Part shown: positions 21,465-33,649 of the stretch, in pieces
Layout of the letters: each line of letters starts with the position of its first letter
Position numbering within the stretch: position 1 is the first letter of the stretch
Source: Haberlea rhodopensis
Taxonomy: Eukaryota > Streptophyta > Magnoliopsida > Lamiales > Gesneriaceae
DNA: 64,000 nucleotides
Direction: 5' to 3'
Assembly (NCBI GenBank): GCA_907163345.1
Contig: CAJQUN010000024.1
Coordinates: forward strand, 4,278,001-4,342,000
Notes under the pieces: generated by a model
What the model saw: only the letters and a program-made list of their open reading frames with translations
Databases searched by the model: none
Told to the model about the DNA's origin: nothing
Translations under genes and position numbers: made by a program

Positions 21465-22860
21465 ATGCCTACGGTAAATAGGAGGGTGGGAGATCTTACT
21501 TTGGAGCAATTGGCTCAGTACATTGCTCAGACGGTGGATATGGCGGTGAGGGGAAACCAAATACCGCCCTGTCGTAATAATCTACCCTGCCAACCTCCTC
21601 CTATGAATTCGGGAAATCAGCAAGGGGAACCAGAGCAGTTAACTGCTGATCAACCGATGGTTGAACCTATGATACCAAATCAAATGGAAATGGTATGGGA
21701 GGAGATACGAAGATTGGGACAACAAAGGGGAGAAGAATATCTACATCCCGACGAGAAAGCCCTTTTTCCCCTCCGATCTTAAGAGAAGATCTTCCTCCGA
21801 ACTTCCGACAGCCTATGGTGGGAGAGTATGATGGGAGCACTGATCCCGAGGAACATCTCGGGAGGTTTGAAAATGCTGCGTTATTACATCGGTATTCGGA
21901 TGGGGTTAAATGCCGAGTCTTTTTAACAACACTCGTAAGGTCGGCTCAGCAATGGTTTAACTTTCTCAAGCCAAATACCATTCGTAATTTTGAAGACTTC
22001 AGCTCTGTTTTCCTGAACCAATTCGCTAGCAGTAAGAGGTATCAAAAGACCTCTTTGAATCTTTTCACTACCAAGCAGCAGGAGCAAGAGTCCCTGAGAG
22101 AATTTGTGCAAAGATTTAATGGTATAGCATTGGAGGTACCTACTGCCACAGCGGATGTCCTCATCAATGCATTCACTCAGGGATTGAAGGCGGGGGAGTT
22201 TTTTAAATCATTGGTCAAAAAACCTCCTAGGAGTTATGATGATCTCCTCAGCCGAGCCGAAAAATATGTTAACCTGGAGGATGCGCAGAAACAAAGAAGG
22301 GTGGAAATGAAGCCAGAGATGAGGAGAGAGAAGATGGAATCAGGAAAGAAGAGACTCTTTGAAAGGAGTGATGATCATGGCAGAGTTAGAGGACAGCTTT
22401 TAACTCGCACTCCTTTGACAATGAGTTTAGAAAAGGCTATGGAGTATTGCGATGAAAAAAGGAGACTAGAAAGACCGAAGAAGGCAGAAAAAGGGCCTCG
22501 CTTACCTCCCTCGGAAAAATATTGCAGATTTCATAGGGAGTATGGACATTTGACCAATGAGTGTCAAAGGTTGGAGGAAGAGGTCGAGAGGATCATTCAA
22601 GGGGACCCCCAGATTAAAGCAATATTAACCACAAGGCCAGAACCTTACATTCCAAACAGAAGAGGAAGAAATCAAGGCTGGGAAGATGATAAACGAGAAG
22701 CTCGGCGAAATAACCAACCCCATCGTCGAGGTTGGGAAATTTCACCAAAAAGAAGTGAAAAAGGAAGAAGGGAGCAGGAGCACAATAATCCAACTCGAGG
22801 AATTATACATATGATTTCGGGAGGAGCAACAGATGGAGATTCCGGTCGAGCCCGCAAAAT
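21465..22860 (+). pseudogene. Tat-element gag (one frameshift)
   Basis: The likely start is 21,465 (MPTVNRRVGDLTLEQL). An N-terminal segment of about 100 aa runs to 21,782. The gag core (MVGEYDGSTDPEEHL, WFNFLKPNTIRNF, LREFVQRFNG, RAEKYVNLEDA) is in a different frame that begins at about 21,765. The switch lies at a C/T homopolymer run (21,759-21,772). The core ends in a basic Arg/Lys/Glu-rich stretch and a possible C-x6-H-like region (YCRFHREYGHLTNEC) that resembles the short zinc-binding tail of this group. It encodes the capsid/nucleocapsid precursor. The frameshift may be a real mutation or a homopolymer error. Confidence 0.85.
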
Positions 22861-25800
22861 GCATGGAAGGAGATTAGATTGTTCCGAGATAGTACAGGAG
22901 GTCAGTCTCAAATCTGACCCGGTAATATCTTTTGGACCCAGTGATTTAAGAGGAGTTGTTGCACCACACACCGACGCCTTGGTAGTCACAGTTACCATCG
23001 CAAATTATGACATAGCTCGGATATTTGTTGATACTGGAAGCTCAGTCAATGTGTTGTTCAAAGAAACTTTGGATCAGATGCAAATAGAAGGTTTCCGCTT
23101 TGAACCAATCATGACACCTCTCTACGGGTTCACAGGGCACGCTATTAAGCCTATGGGTCAAATAACCCTCCCCTTGTCAATGGGGAATGATTCCAGAAGA
23201 GTTACAAAAATGATTGACTTCACCATAGTGGATGCTCCCTCTTCATATAATGGTATAATTGGCCGACCTGCCATGAAGGATTTTCGAGCTATTTCTTCTA
23301 CCTATCACCAGAAATTAAAATTTCCATCTGGTATGGAGGTAGGCGTATTACAAGGAGATCAAAAGACTGCTCGAAATTGCTATTTGAGTGAGGTAAAAGA
23401 GGAGAGCAAGAGATCAAAATGCCAGGTTAGTACAATAGCAGGAGGAAAGCTCCCAGAGCAAAGTCCGAAAATGTTAATTCCCGACAGCCCGGATGAAGAA
23501 CCAGATTTAGTGGAGCTTAGTTCTCCACTAAAAATGGTTAAGATCGCTAAAAGCCTAAGCGAGGAGATCCGCTTAAGGTTAATTACGTTCCTAAAATCTC
23601 AGGAGGATGTATTCGCCTGGTCAGCTCAGGAGGTCGGGGGTATAAATCCTACGATTATGCAGCATCGCCTTAACATCCTTACTGGTGCGAAACCTGTAAA
23701 GCAAAAGAAGAGGCACTTCGGCACAGAGAAGGATAAGCTAATTAGAAAAGAGGTAGAAGAATTACTCCAAGCAGAACATATCCGTGAAGTACAATTCCCA
23801 ACTTGGTTATCAAATGTAGTCCTGGTGCCCAAGAGTTCAGGAAAATGGAGAATGTGTGTCGATTTTAGGGATCTTAACAAGGCATGCCCTAAGGATTGTT
23901 ATCCTCTACCACGAATAGATCAATTGGTAGACTCTACGGCGGGACATCAATACTTATGCTTCATGGATGCCTACCAGGGATATCATCAGATCCCATTGGC
24001 CCGAGAGGATCAAGATAAAGTAAGTTTCATTACCTCAGATGGAACGTTTTGCTACGTAGTAATGCCTTTTGGATTGAAAAATGCGGGAGCTACGTATCAA
24101 AGACTCATGGATAAGGTATTTACAGCACAAATAGGAAGAAACATAGAGGTCTATGTGGATGATATTTTAGTAAAATCAAAGTTGGGGGATGACCTCATTC
24201 CAGATCTCACAGAGACATTCTCAACGTTACGATCGTTCAATTTGAAGCTAAATCCCCAAAAATGCCTCTTTGGGGTGAAAAGTGGGAAGTTTCTGGGTTA
24301 TATCGTAACACAAAGGGGAATTGAAGCTAATCCTGTGCAATCCATGTTACCTCCTAAAAATCTACAAGAAGTACAAAGATTGACAGGTCGAATTGTGGCT
24401 CTTTCTCGTTTTATATCGAGATCAGCTCATCGGAGTTTGCCATTTTTTCAAGTCCTTCGGAGGGCCAAAAAGTTTGAATGGGATGAAAGATGCGGAGCTG
24501 CATTCGAAGACCTCAAGAAATATTTGGCCGAGCTCCCGATCTTAACCAAGCCGAAGATAGGAGAACGTTTATTTGTTTATTTGTCAGCAACAGAGGAAGC
24601 TGTAAGCTCGGTGCTTATCAGGCAAGAAGATACTATCCAACAACCCATATATTACACATCTCATGCATTGAAGGGACCAGAGATACGATATATGGAGATT
24701 GAAAAGTTAGCTCTAATATTGGTAATGACAGCTCGACGATTAAGACCATATTTCCTTTCACATCCAATATCAGTATTAACTAACAGCCCGTTGGGAAGAA
24801 TATTAAATCGAGCTGAAGTATCAGGACGACTCGTGAAATGGACAACTGAGCTAGGAGAGTATGACATAAGTTATGAACCTCGAGTAGCCATTAAAGCTCA
24901 AGCTTTGGCTGACTTTATTGTTGAAACCACAAGGCCCGAGCAGGGAGAGGTTTGGAAGATCTATGTGGATGGATCCTCCTCTAAGGAAGGCAGTGGGGTG
25001 GGAGTAATCTTAATATCTCCCCGAGGAGACGAGATCAAAATAGCAGTTAGGTTGGAATTCCGAGCTTCAAATAATGAAGCAGAATATGAAGCTGTTTTGG
25101 CAGGCATGCGAGCAGCTAGAAATGTGGGAGCTACTAGGATCCATATTTTCTCTGACTCCCAGTTGGTGGCTCAACAAATGAATGGTGTTTACGACATAAA
25201 AAATGAAAAACTTGTCGAATACGCTCGGACAATTGAGAAGGCTAAAGATTTCTTTGTAGAAACAATTTTTGAGCAAATTCCTAGAGCAGAAAATGACAAG
25301 GCGGATAGCTTAGCTAAAATGGCAAGCTCATTATACCGATGGAAAGATCGGGAAATCATATCACAGGTCGAGTTAAGTCCTTTCTCCATTTCTCAATCTC
25401 CTGAGTTAGAGGAAGAAGATTGGAGAGCTGATATTTTGAATTTCCTACAAAAGGGTACCATTCCAAATGATCCTAAAAAGGCGTACAGGTTAAAGCAAAG
25501 ATGTTTACGTTTCTTGCTCCTAGAAGGAATCTTATATAAGAGGTCTTTCTCCCGACCTCTACTCAGATGCTTGGGTCCAAAGGATTCGGATTACGTACTT
25601 AAAGAAATTCATGAGGGTTGTTGTGGCAATCATCTCGGGTCATTATCGCTAGCCCGGAAGGTCGTCCTGGCTGGTTATTTCTGGCCAACTATTCAAAAAG
25701 ATGCTGCAACTCTTGTCAGAACATGTGATAGTTGTCAACGACATGCCCGGCTTCAACTCCAACCTGCTGCTCTGATGAAAGCAATTGTAGCTGCATGTCC

Positions 25801-26642
25801 TTTTCGATCAATGGGGCATTGACATCGTTGGTCCTTTCCCCTTAGCAATAGCCCAAAAGAAATTCCTAATTGTAGCTGTCGATTATTTCTCTAAGTGGGT
25901 AGAGGCGGAAGCTGTCGCTAAGATTACAGAGCAGAAAATATTAGATTTTCTATGGCAAAATATTGTTTGCAGGTTTGGGGTACCAAGAAAGTTAATCTCC
26001 GACAATGGGAGGCAATTTCAAGGCTCATTGGTGAAAGCATGGTGCGAGGAGATGAAAATACAACAAGCCTTCACTTCAGTGGCTTACCCTCAAAGTAATG
26101 GCCAAGTGGAAGTTACCAACAGATCTTTGGTGCAGTCTCTCAAAACAAGATTGGGAAGAGCTAGGGGAAATTGGGTGGAAGAACTCCCCAGTGTTTTATG
26201 GTCTTACAGAACCACTTCCAGGACAGGAACCGGCGAAACTCCTTTCAGCTTGGTATACGGAAACGAAGCGGTCCTTCCAGTAGAAATTGGAGCTCAGTCA
26301 TGCAGAATAATCCATTATGATGACTCAAATACTGAAAAAAGGTCTATTGACCTTGATCTTATAGAAGAAGCAAGGGAAGCAGCTGCTCTCCGAATGGAAG
26401 CTTACAAGGGTCGGGTAACCAGGGCTTATAATCGACGGGTCGTCCAAAGGAGTTTTCAAGTGGGGGACTTGGTTTTAAAGAAAGTGCAGGATGTGGAAAT
26501 CAGGAAATTAGATCCAAGATGGGAAGGTCCTTACAAGGTGATTGAGAAATTGAGTGCGGGTGCTTATTATCTGGAAGACATGGAGGGAAGAGTGCTAAAG
26601 AGGCCATGGAATGCTTATCACCTTCGTAAATACTATGCTTAG
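22861..26642 (+). pseudogene. Tat-element pol: protease, RT, two RNase H domains and integrase (one frameshift)
   Basis: In order: protease (IFVDTGSSVNVLF, about 23,020), RT (RMCVDFRDLNKACPKD; YVDDILVKS, about 24,150), the usual RNase H, then a second, archaeal-type RNase H (YVDGSSS, NNEAEYEA, FSDSQLV, NDKADSLA supply D-E-D-D), the integrase HHCC finger (CDSCQRHA) and DDE core (GIDIVGP; SDNGRQF; NGQVEVTNR). No chromodomain follows. An extra base near 25,803-25,805 shifts the frame just before the first integrase Asp; translation as written would end at 25,822. The rest is open to 26,642. Presence of both RNase H domains assigns the Tat lineage. The protein acts in cytoplasmic particles and nuclear integration. 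Confidence 0.92.
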
Positions 26643-26729
26643 TGTTGTTTGTTCTTTTCTTTTTATGATGTAATAAATTCCTGCTCTTATTTTGATAATA
26701 CAAGAAAAATGAAGTATTTTCTTCAAAGT

Positions 26730-27680
26730 TACGAGTCTTAATATAGCTTTTTAAGCTATATCCTAGGTCCAAGCTTCACGAGCTCATCTGACCTCAAAAA
26801 AGAAAGACTTTACGAGTCTTAATAAAGCTTTACAAGCTATATCCTAGGTCCAAGCTTCACGAGCTCATCCGACCTCTAAAGAGAAAAAGACTACGAGTCT
26901 CAATAAAGCTTTACAAGCTATATCCTAGGTCCGAGCTTCACGAGCTCATCCGACCTCCAAAGAGAAAAAGACTTTACAAGTCTCAATAAAGCTTTACAAG
27001 CTATGTCCCAGGTCCGAGCTTCACGAGCTCATCCGACCTCCAAAGAGAAAAAGACTTTACGAGTCTCAATAAAGCTTTACAAGCTATATCCCAGGTCCGA
27101 GCTTCACGAGCTCATCCGACATCCAAAAAGAAAGACTTTACGAGTCTTAATAAAGCTTTACAAGCTATATCCTAGGTCCGAGCTTCACGAGTTCATCCGA
27201 CCTCCAAAGAGAAAAAGACTTTACGAGTCTCAATAAAGCTTTACAAGCTATATCCCAGGTCCGAGTTTCACGAGCTCATCCGACATCCAAAAAGAAAGAC
27301 TTTACGAGTCTTAATAAAGCTTTACAAGTTATATCCTAGGTCCAAGCTTCACGAGCTCATCCGACCTCCAAAGTGAAAAAGACTTTACGAGTCTCAATAA
27401 AGCTTTACAAGCTATATTTTAGGTCCGAGCTTCACTAGCTCATCCGACCGCAAAGAGAAAAAGACTCTACGAGTCTCAGTGAAGCTTTACAAGCTATATT
27501 TTAGGGCCGAGCTTCACGAGCTTATCCGATCTCCAAAGAGAAAAAGACTTTACGAGTCTCGGTAAAGCTTAACAAGCTATACCCAAGGTCAGGGCTTTAC
27601 GAGCTCATCCGACCTCCCAAGATAAAAGGACTGCAAATAAAACTTTACAAAGCTATATTTGAGATCAGAACTTTCCGAGT
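26730..27680. repeat. 83-bp tandem repeat with three small hairpins per unit
   Basis: About 11-12 head-to-tail copies of an 82-83 bp unit lie downstream of pol. Most units hold three 14-15 nt inverted repeats: GAGCT-TCACG-AGCTC, AGACT-TTACG-AGTCT and AGCTT-TAC-AAGCT. Stem sequences differ among the three but each stays self-complementary, and the loops share a T(T/C)AC core. Tandem arrays in this region are known in Tat elements. A few copies carry mismatches in one arm. Unit edges become ragged after about 27,600. Confidence 0.92.
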
Positions 27681-27942
27681 TCGTCCGATCTCCAATGATA
27701 AAAAGAATGAATATCATTAGCTGGATCGATCTCTTAAAATAAAAGGATTTAGCGGATCTTGATTAATGATCAGATAGTGTTTGTTGACCAATCATTTTTA
27801 TAATTTGAACATTATAATTTGATACAAGCGGAAAACATGTTCATAATTCAACAGAAGTTACTTGTATCAAATAATTACAATGAAAATATGAAAATCTAAA
27901 CACTGTATATCCCCACAGTGAACATTACAAGATAATGACATT

Positions 27943-29970
27943 TCAAACATCAGGGGGAAGGTTCTGGAGAGCACGATCAAAATCCAGGAAATCTGAAGAA
28001 GTTCCTTCGGGAGGATATCCCGCCTCTTTGAATTGAGAGATACACCCTTTGAATCCGATCTCCAGATATCCATAAGCTTTCTCACCACATAAATCTGTAA
28101 ATTCAGAGGATTTGAGGAATTCTTCTTGAAAGCTGGCCTTCGATTGGGAAGCTTTTGCCTCTGCTTCTTCCCATTTCTTCTTAAAAGCTTCCATCTCTTG
28201 AGTGGCAACTTCGGCGACCTCCCGAGATGCTTCCAAAGCCCGACGGGTTCCCTCCAACTCCTTGTTGTAAAGGTTGGCATTCTTTTGAGATTCTTCAAGG
28301 TGGGCCTTGAACATTTCTGATTGTTCTTTCAACCTAGTTACTTCTTGTTCATGAATAACTTTAAGGTCATTCAAGGTACGTTGAAGATCAGCATTATTGG
28401 CTTCAAAAGTCTTAGAATCCTTCAAGGATTGCCTACGGAAGTTGTTGGCTCGGGAGGAGAATTCACCCAGTAGGAGGATGGTCTAAATAAAAAATAAAAG
28501 ACCCCAACTCAAAATGTAGCAAATATAAATAAGTAAATATACGGGTAGAGGGAGGAAGTATCATAAACCTCAGCAGCACTGCTACAAGTCCTCTTGGCCA
28601 GGTCAGACCAAGACAGGTCTGCCATGAAATCAGCATCCGGTTGGGTGGCTAAGTCACGAAGTAAGGAAATAGCTACACTACTGGGACCTTCACCGACCAA
28701 GCGCATCCCGTCATGGTAAGACTCAAAAGCCCTTTCCATTGATCTCTCGACCGAAGTCCTTGGAACTTCAGTACGGGGTTTGACTTGCCTTAAAGGTTCC
28801 ACTTCTGTAACAGAAGTCCCCTTTTCCACAGTTAAGTCAGTAACCACCTTTGGAAGGGCAGATTTTTTCTTACGCTTCAAGGAAGTCCCAGCAGTTTCAA
28901 TTTCCCCTGACACAGCAATAGTGACAACAGGAACAGTAGGCTCGAGAACGGTAGTTGAACTGTTTTTCTCTTTTTTCTTAGCAGCCGCTTTCAAAATAGA
29001 AGCATTCATGACTCTGTCAACTGGAGAAGTATATACATTCGTGTTAGATGCCATAACAAGGGGGAGGGCAATATAATAAGAAGAAATAAGTTTTATTTTA
29101 TCTACCAAGGTTTCCTTTCAAGGGTATATCTGCCAAGCTCAGACCACAGTGACATAAGAGATCCTCAGATAAAAGGCGAGAGATATTGAAACACCTCGGC
29201 CCGATCACCGACCTCACCTCGGTAAATAAAGGGCTCCGTCGAAACCCATCAGGTGGAGAAGGTAAGTGGGGGAGATGATCACGCCAACGGGAGAACATTG
29301 ACAAGGGACGAGGAGGTTTAATAAAAAAGTAATAATTTTTCCAATATTTGTTGCTAGAGGGATACCCGTTCAAAAATTTACACCCTGGGCGAGCAGAGAA
29401 GTAAATAGGTCCTTCCTTGGACCTTTTAGGAATCATAAAGTGACTGAGGGAGAAGCAGTCTAACCTTAGTCCTAAAGCTCGAAACAGAACTACGAAAGAA
29501 CAGAGGAGGCGGAAGGCATTTGGGGCAAATTGACTAAGGTTCAGATGATAGTATCTACTAAGTTGTAAAAAAAAGTCAGGGATGGGAAATCGAAGCCCCC
29601 CTTCAATCTGATCAAGATAAAAAGTGTAGTAATCAGAGGGGGGCTCGTGAGGTCGATCCTCAGGAGAAGGAATGATGATATCATAATCATCAGAAAGATG
29701 GCTTAAGGTACGGATTGTATTTTCAGCCGACTCGTTTAGACCAGAACGATAATGGACATACCAAGGAGAATATTCTATGTCAAGGGAATTTACTGTTTCC
29801 CCGACCTGAACTGTGGTTAAGGTCGGGTCCTCAGTAAGAGGGAGGTGTCCGACCTCACTTCGGGAAGAAGTACTTGGGAGGGAAAATGAATCTTCAGAAG
29901 ATTCATAACGATCGATTTCCCTATATATAGCACCCGAGGTAGAAGAGGTGGAACCATTATCAGATGACAT
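27943..29970 (-). CDS. Antisense spliced gene inside the Tat element (gypsy-type transposon domain plus coiled coil)
   Basis: Three exons read against pol: 29,970-29,106, 29,020-28,569 and 28,482-27,943. Both introns are short (85 and 86 bp) with GT-AG ends and join open frames in phase. The start MSSDNG at 29,970 is the first ATG downstream of a TATA box. Exon 1 carries a domain like Pfam 'Putative gypsy type transposon' (PF04195), with the segment PDFFLQLSRYYHLNLSQFAP. Exon 2 is basic and low in structure; exon 3 is a long coiled coil rich in Glu, Lys and Ala, ending YPPEGTSSDFLDFD. Total length is about 618 aa. Antisense ORFs after pol are known in Tat relatives such as Grande; the function is unknown. 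A 5' UTR intron is possible (GTAAGA near 30,045). All exons are undamaged, unlike pol. Confidence 0.75.
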
Positions 29971-30126
29971 AATGATTATACAGAGATCTCTTAAATTTTT
30001 CGGAGTTAAAGATGAAAGTGAACAAGATAAATAATAGGTCTTACCGAACGAGCGAAAAGAAGAAAGAGGTCGGGTCCGAGCTTTCTGCAACTAAAACAAA
30101 GGATGAAATGAGTGAAAAAGACAGGG

Positions 30127-30134
30127 TATTTATA
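30127..30134 (-). promoter_or_regulatory. TATA box for the antisense gene
   Basis: The minus strand reads GCTATAAATACCC, a strong plant TATA consensus. It lies in the internal region, about 200 bp inside the right LTR and 157-164 bp upstream of the antisense ATG at 29,970. It is independent of the LTR TATA boxes, which face the other way. Confidence 0.65.
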
Positions 30135-30312
30135 GCAAAAGTATGCGCAAGAGAGACCGTTGGATGAAAACGTTATAGAGGGTCAGGATCAATCTCGGGA
30201 AAAGGAATGTTACCGTTTACAATTTGAAATTCAAAATTTTTCTATTTCCCGCCCTTATAACTTCAATGCTCGGTCAAATATACGAGTTTCTGACCTTTGG
30301 TGTCAACTCGAC

Positions 30313-30326
30313 TTGGGAGGAGGGAT
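30313..30326 (+). other. Polypurine tract of the Tat element
   Basis: TTGGGAGGAGGGAT lies directly before the right LTR start at 30,329, the expected place and composition for plus-strand priming. Confidence 0.85.
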
Positions 30327-30328
30327 TA

Positions 30329-31051
30329 TGATACTCAGCAATAGGATGATGCTACCTCATCTTATTTACGTGACCGACCTCCCGAGCTACTTGGGTTAAA
30401 ATATAGATCATCCAACGCTGGTTCTAACCTCCCGACCTCCCGACCTACTTGGTTCAAGATACATATTATTCAACATTAATTCGGAAACACTATTGTGCCG
30501 ACCTCCCGACCTGATCACCATTTTATCTTCGGGAGTGTTATTACTTCAAGACCAGAAGACCCCATTCTCAAAGCTTCCATCTGAGTTTTCAGGCATCTTA
30601 TCTCTGAGAATATGTTGACCAAGTCCACATTAATCGAGCACGTCCCGAGATTTCAGGGAGTGGAAATAAGTAGTGACCTTATCAGTTGGCAGACATGTCC
30701 CTAAATCCCGGGAATCGTGTGAATCGTGGCCTTACTGCTCCAAGATGCACGCTCTTGAGGTAAACTCTATAAATAGCAAACCAAAGCAAGATTTCAGGTA
30801 TGCATTTTTTCCTATACGCACGATACAATACATACTCTTACTGATTTAAAAAGATAATTCCCGTCACCTGACTTGAGCGTCGGAGGGGACACGCCGGAAA
30901 AATCTTCCGGCACCCTTCTAACACTTATTTCATATCTTAACAGGTCATTCAGGATCTATATCTTGTTATTTAGCCCATTAAAGAGCACAAGGAGAGGTAA
31001 TTTTACTCATCATTGATACTTTGCAAATCATCACCTATTTTGGAAGTATCA
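30329..31051 (+). mobile_element. Right (3') LTR of the Tat element
   Basis: 723 bp, the same length as the left LTR, with four substitutions seen by direct comparison. The TATA box copy is at 30,768-30,775. It is followed by TAGTC (31,052-31,056). Confidence 0.95.
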
Positions 31052-31159
31052 TAGTCCATTAAATTACTAAATATGATGGGCGATATTTTGTACTGCCAGG
31101 GAATGGTCTTTTATATCTATTATTTATGTGTGAATGTGTTCACACACATTTCATAGGAG

Positions 31160-31161
<2 letters not shown>

Positions 31162-31221
<60 letters not shown>
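31162..31221. repeat. (TA)n microsatellite
   Basis: About 30 uninterrupted TA dinucleotides. Length is likely variable and assembly-sensitive. Confidence 0.95.
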
Positions 31222-31224
<3 letters not shown>

Positions 31225-32918
31225 TAGAAAGGAAAGTGGCAATTGGTATAATCACATGAAAAGGGAAACTAAAAACAAATTCACCGCCTTACTATCTAAT
31301 CTTTATTGTACATATAGCTCTTTTATTTTCTAATAATATCAAGAGACATTGTCACTATCACGCAAATCAAGGAAACGTCATTTTTATCTCTTTAGTTTCG
31401 GTCCAGAAGCTTCAAACGAGAGGAAATTTTCCAAAGAATAGTAAAATTGTGTCTCTTATATTTGCTAGGTTTTGGATTTGAGGTATTTGAGGTACGATTA
31501 TTTCATTACTTACGATTATCAAGAGTTGCAAAATTTTTTTTCCCTAAATTGCTAAACTTGGATCTGCATGTTTATATTTTGTTCTTATTGAGTTGGAATT
31601 AACAAAACTAAAATGAGATCCACTTAGTTTTAATTAAAGTGGTAAATTATCCTGAATACCTCTTGTTCTTAGTTAATGATGATATTTTAAATGATAGTCA
31701 AGTGAATTGAAATCTTGGAATTTAATTAATACGGCGTATTTTTAGTTAGTTGTAATTTTAATGTGGATTTTTCTTTAACTAATGGAAATTATTTAGAATA
31801 TTGTACATCTAAGCTTTTGTATAAGTTGGTGTTTCATTCTTTGAACGAGTCACAAACAAATTAAAGGTGAAATTTTGAGTTTGATAGGTCAAGGTTAACA
31901 TTCTATGTTCTGGTTATGTATGGTTCATGACTTTTGTCCTAGATTATTTGTACCCATTTGGTAACTAATTCTCAAAATTTGTGGTACTAAATCTGCTACC
32001 TTTTGTCCAAAAACCTTGTTGCATGTGAGTTCAATGTGTCCAATGTTTCGAACTTTACTCTGTTTGGGGGATAACCGATGGAGTTTTTGGGGCATTTGAT
32101 GCTTTTAGAATTGTTGGTTGTTACTCATAAACGATTGTAGCACCTTGTTCCTGCTCGAGATCGAAAAGTTGTGGTTAAGAGTTTAGAAAGTAGTGCTTAG
32201 GTGCATGTCTGTGCATCTTATCGAGTATGAGAATGTGTAATTGCTGAAGTGTATATGAGTAAGTATAATGCCTGCCATTTGGGTTGAATGTCATGTTTTG
32301 AAGTCCAAAAATCTACTGTGAGTTTAATCAAAATTTGATATTTAAAATGTACCATTTTTTTAAGCTGCTGAAATGAATTGATTTAACCTGAAAATTGATA
32401 GAAAGAAGTGAACAAATGACATGATAAGGATTGGACTAGACGAAGTCGGTTAATTAATATTGATAGAGAATTTAAGTAGTAATGAAATGATGTGTTATTT
32501 GATTATCTGTAGTGAACTTTTGGGAAGATAATGGTTCAAATGTTGATCAGAATTAAAAGAAATAGGTATGTTGCGATCGGTAACATAGACATGTATCTGT
32601 ATTATTTGATACATGATTAGCTGAAATTATGTGAAAACATGATATTACCTAGCTACTTGATTTTAATTGAATTATGGAGCATTCATGGCATTCATGATAT
32701 AATTTACGAGAAACTAAGCATGTTTATATATAATACACAAGAAACATTTATTGAATTATATGAAATTTTTGATAAAAACACGCATAAAATATTATTTTGT
32801 AATCATTTCAATAACAATAAATTATATATAATATATTTTGTTCTACAAATTTGATTTATAATTTTTAAAAAATAAAAAAGAATTAAATTTTATTAATGAA
32901 AGAAAAATGAAGGAACAT

Positions 32919-33093
32919 ACTGGTTCAACCAGTCAATCGGTTCACTGGTTGAACCAGTTTTTTACCGGTTTAATCCGGTTCCCACTGGTTTTTTACCAGG
33001 GTGGTTTTGAAGGGTCAACCGAACCGGATCAAGCACGGGTTGCAGGTTAAACCGGTTGAACCGACCGGTTCGGACCGGTTTTCAAAACATTGG
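32919..33093. repeat. CCGGTT/AACCGG-rich dispersed repeat
   Basis: This contains the perfect palindromic segments ACTGGTTCAACCAGT (32,919-32,933) and ACTGGTTGAACCAGT (32,945-32,959), then many ACCGGTT words, ending GGTTTTCAAAACATTG. Similar accentuated CCGGTT sequence is widespread in plant genomes as short non-autonomous repeats. I cannot assign the superfamily. Confidence 0.6.
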
Positions 33094-33649
33094 GTAGAGA
33101 GGAAAAGATAGATGTAAATCCACAGTTTTCGTCAACATAATCTAGAATATAAAAAAGATACGGCCGCGACCGATATCCTTTCCGAAACGTTGCATTTTTC
33201 AGTAGATTGTTAACTAGCAAGGGATTGGTCGCACAGCCAAGTGTGACAAAAAAATCCCATAATATATTTTATTAAAATTTCAGAGTTGAAAAATGTGATG
33301 GTTTAATACGGAGAAATTAAAAATTTTAACCCATTTTAAATTCATATTTTTAAATAGATAAGATTATTTTTAAAAATATGAATTTAAGATGTGCTAAAAT
33401 TTTAATTTCTCTTCAATAATATAACCCATTATTTATCACTGTAGGACAATATGATCCTCATATAATCGATTTAGTCAATCCTTGACGGCAATTTTTGCTC
33501 TAAAACTCAGACCTGAAGAGTTAACACTCATAAAAAATTAAATCACAATTTTGAGAGTATCTTATTTTAAAGATTGAAAATATATTGTTACTCGGAATAT
33601 TTAAGATAATCAGTATTTTTACCATCGTATATCCTAATTTAACACGCAA

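Larger units (their letters stand above)
20594..31051 (+). mobile_element. Complete Tat-lineage Ty3/gypsy element
   Basis: A 10,458-bp element has two 723-bp LTRs (TGATAC...GTATCA), a 5-bp TAGTC target duplication, PBS, gag, protease, RT, RNase H, a second RNase H, integrase, a long tandem repeat, an antisense gene and PPT. RT before integrase defines Ty3/gypsy, and the second RNase H is the hallmark of the Tat group. I count four substitutions between LTRs (20,664/30,399; 20,807/30,542; 21,147/30,882; 21,302/31,037), about 0.55 percent, so insertion is recent. Two single-nucleotide frameshifts in gag-pol make this copy non-autonomous as assembled. Confidence 0.95.
31057..33649. other. Intergenic interval, AT-rich, no gene recognised
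   Basis: No conserved coding frame is seen. It holds a (TA)n run at about 31,162-31,221 and a CCGGTT-rich dispersed repeat at 32,919-33,093. The stretch near 31,390-31,500 looks somewhat like a leader/promoter, but no ORF follows. Confidence 0.6.

Noticed and set aside
27003..27236. 77-codon frame with repeated SELHELI segments
   Set aside because: It is a by-product of the 83-bp tandem repeat, whose length keeps some frames open.
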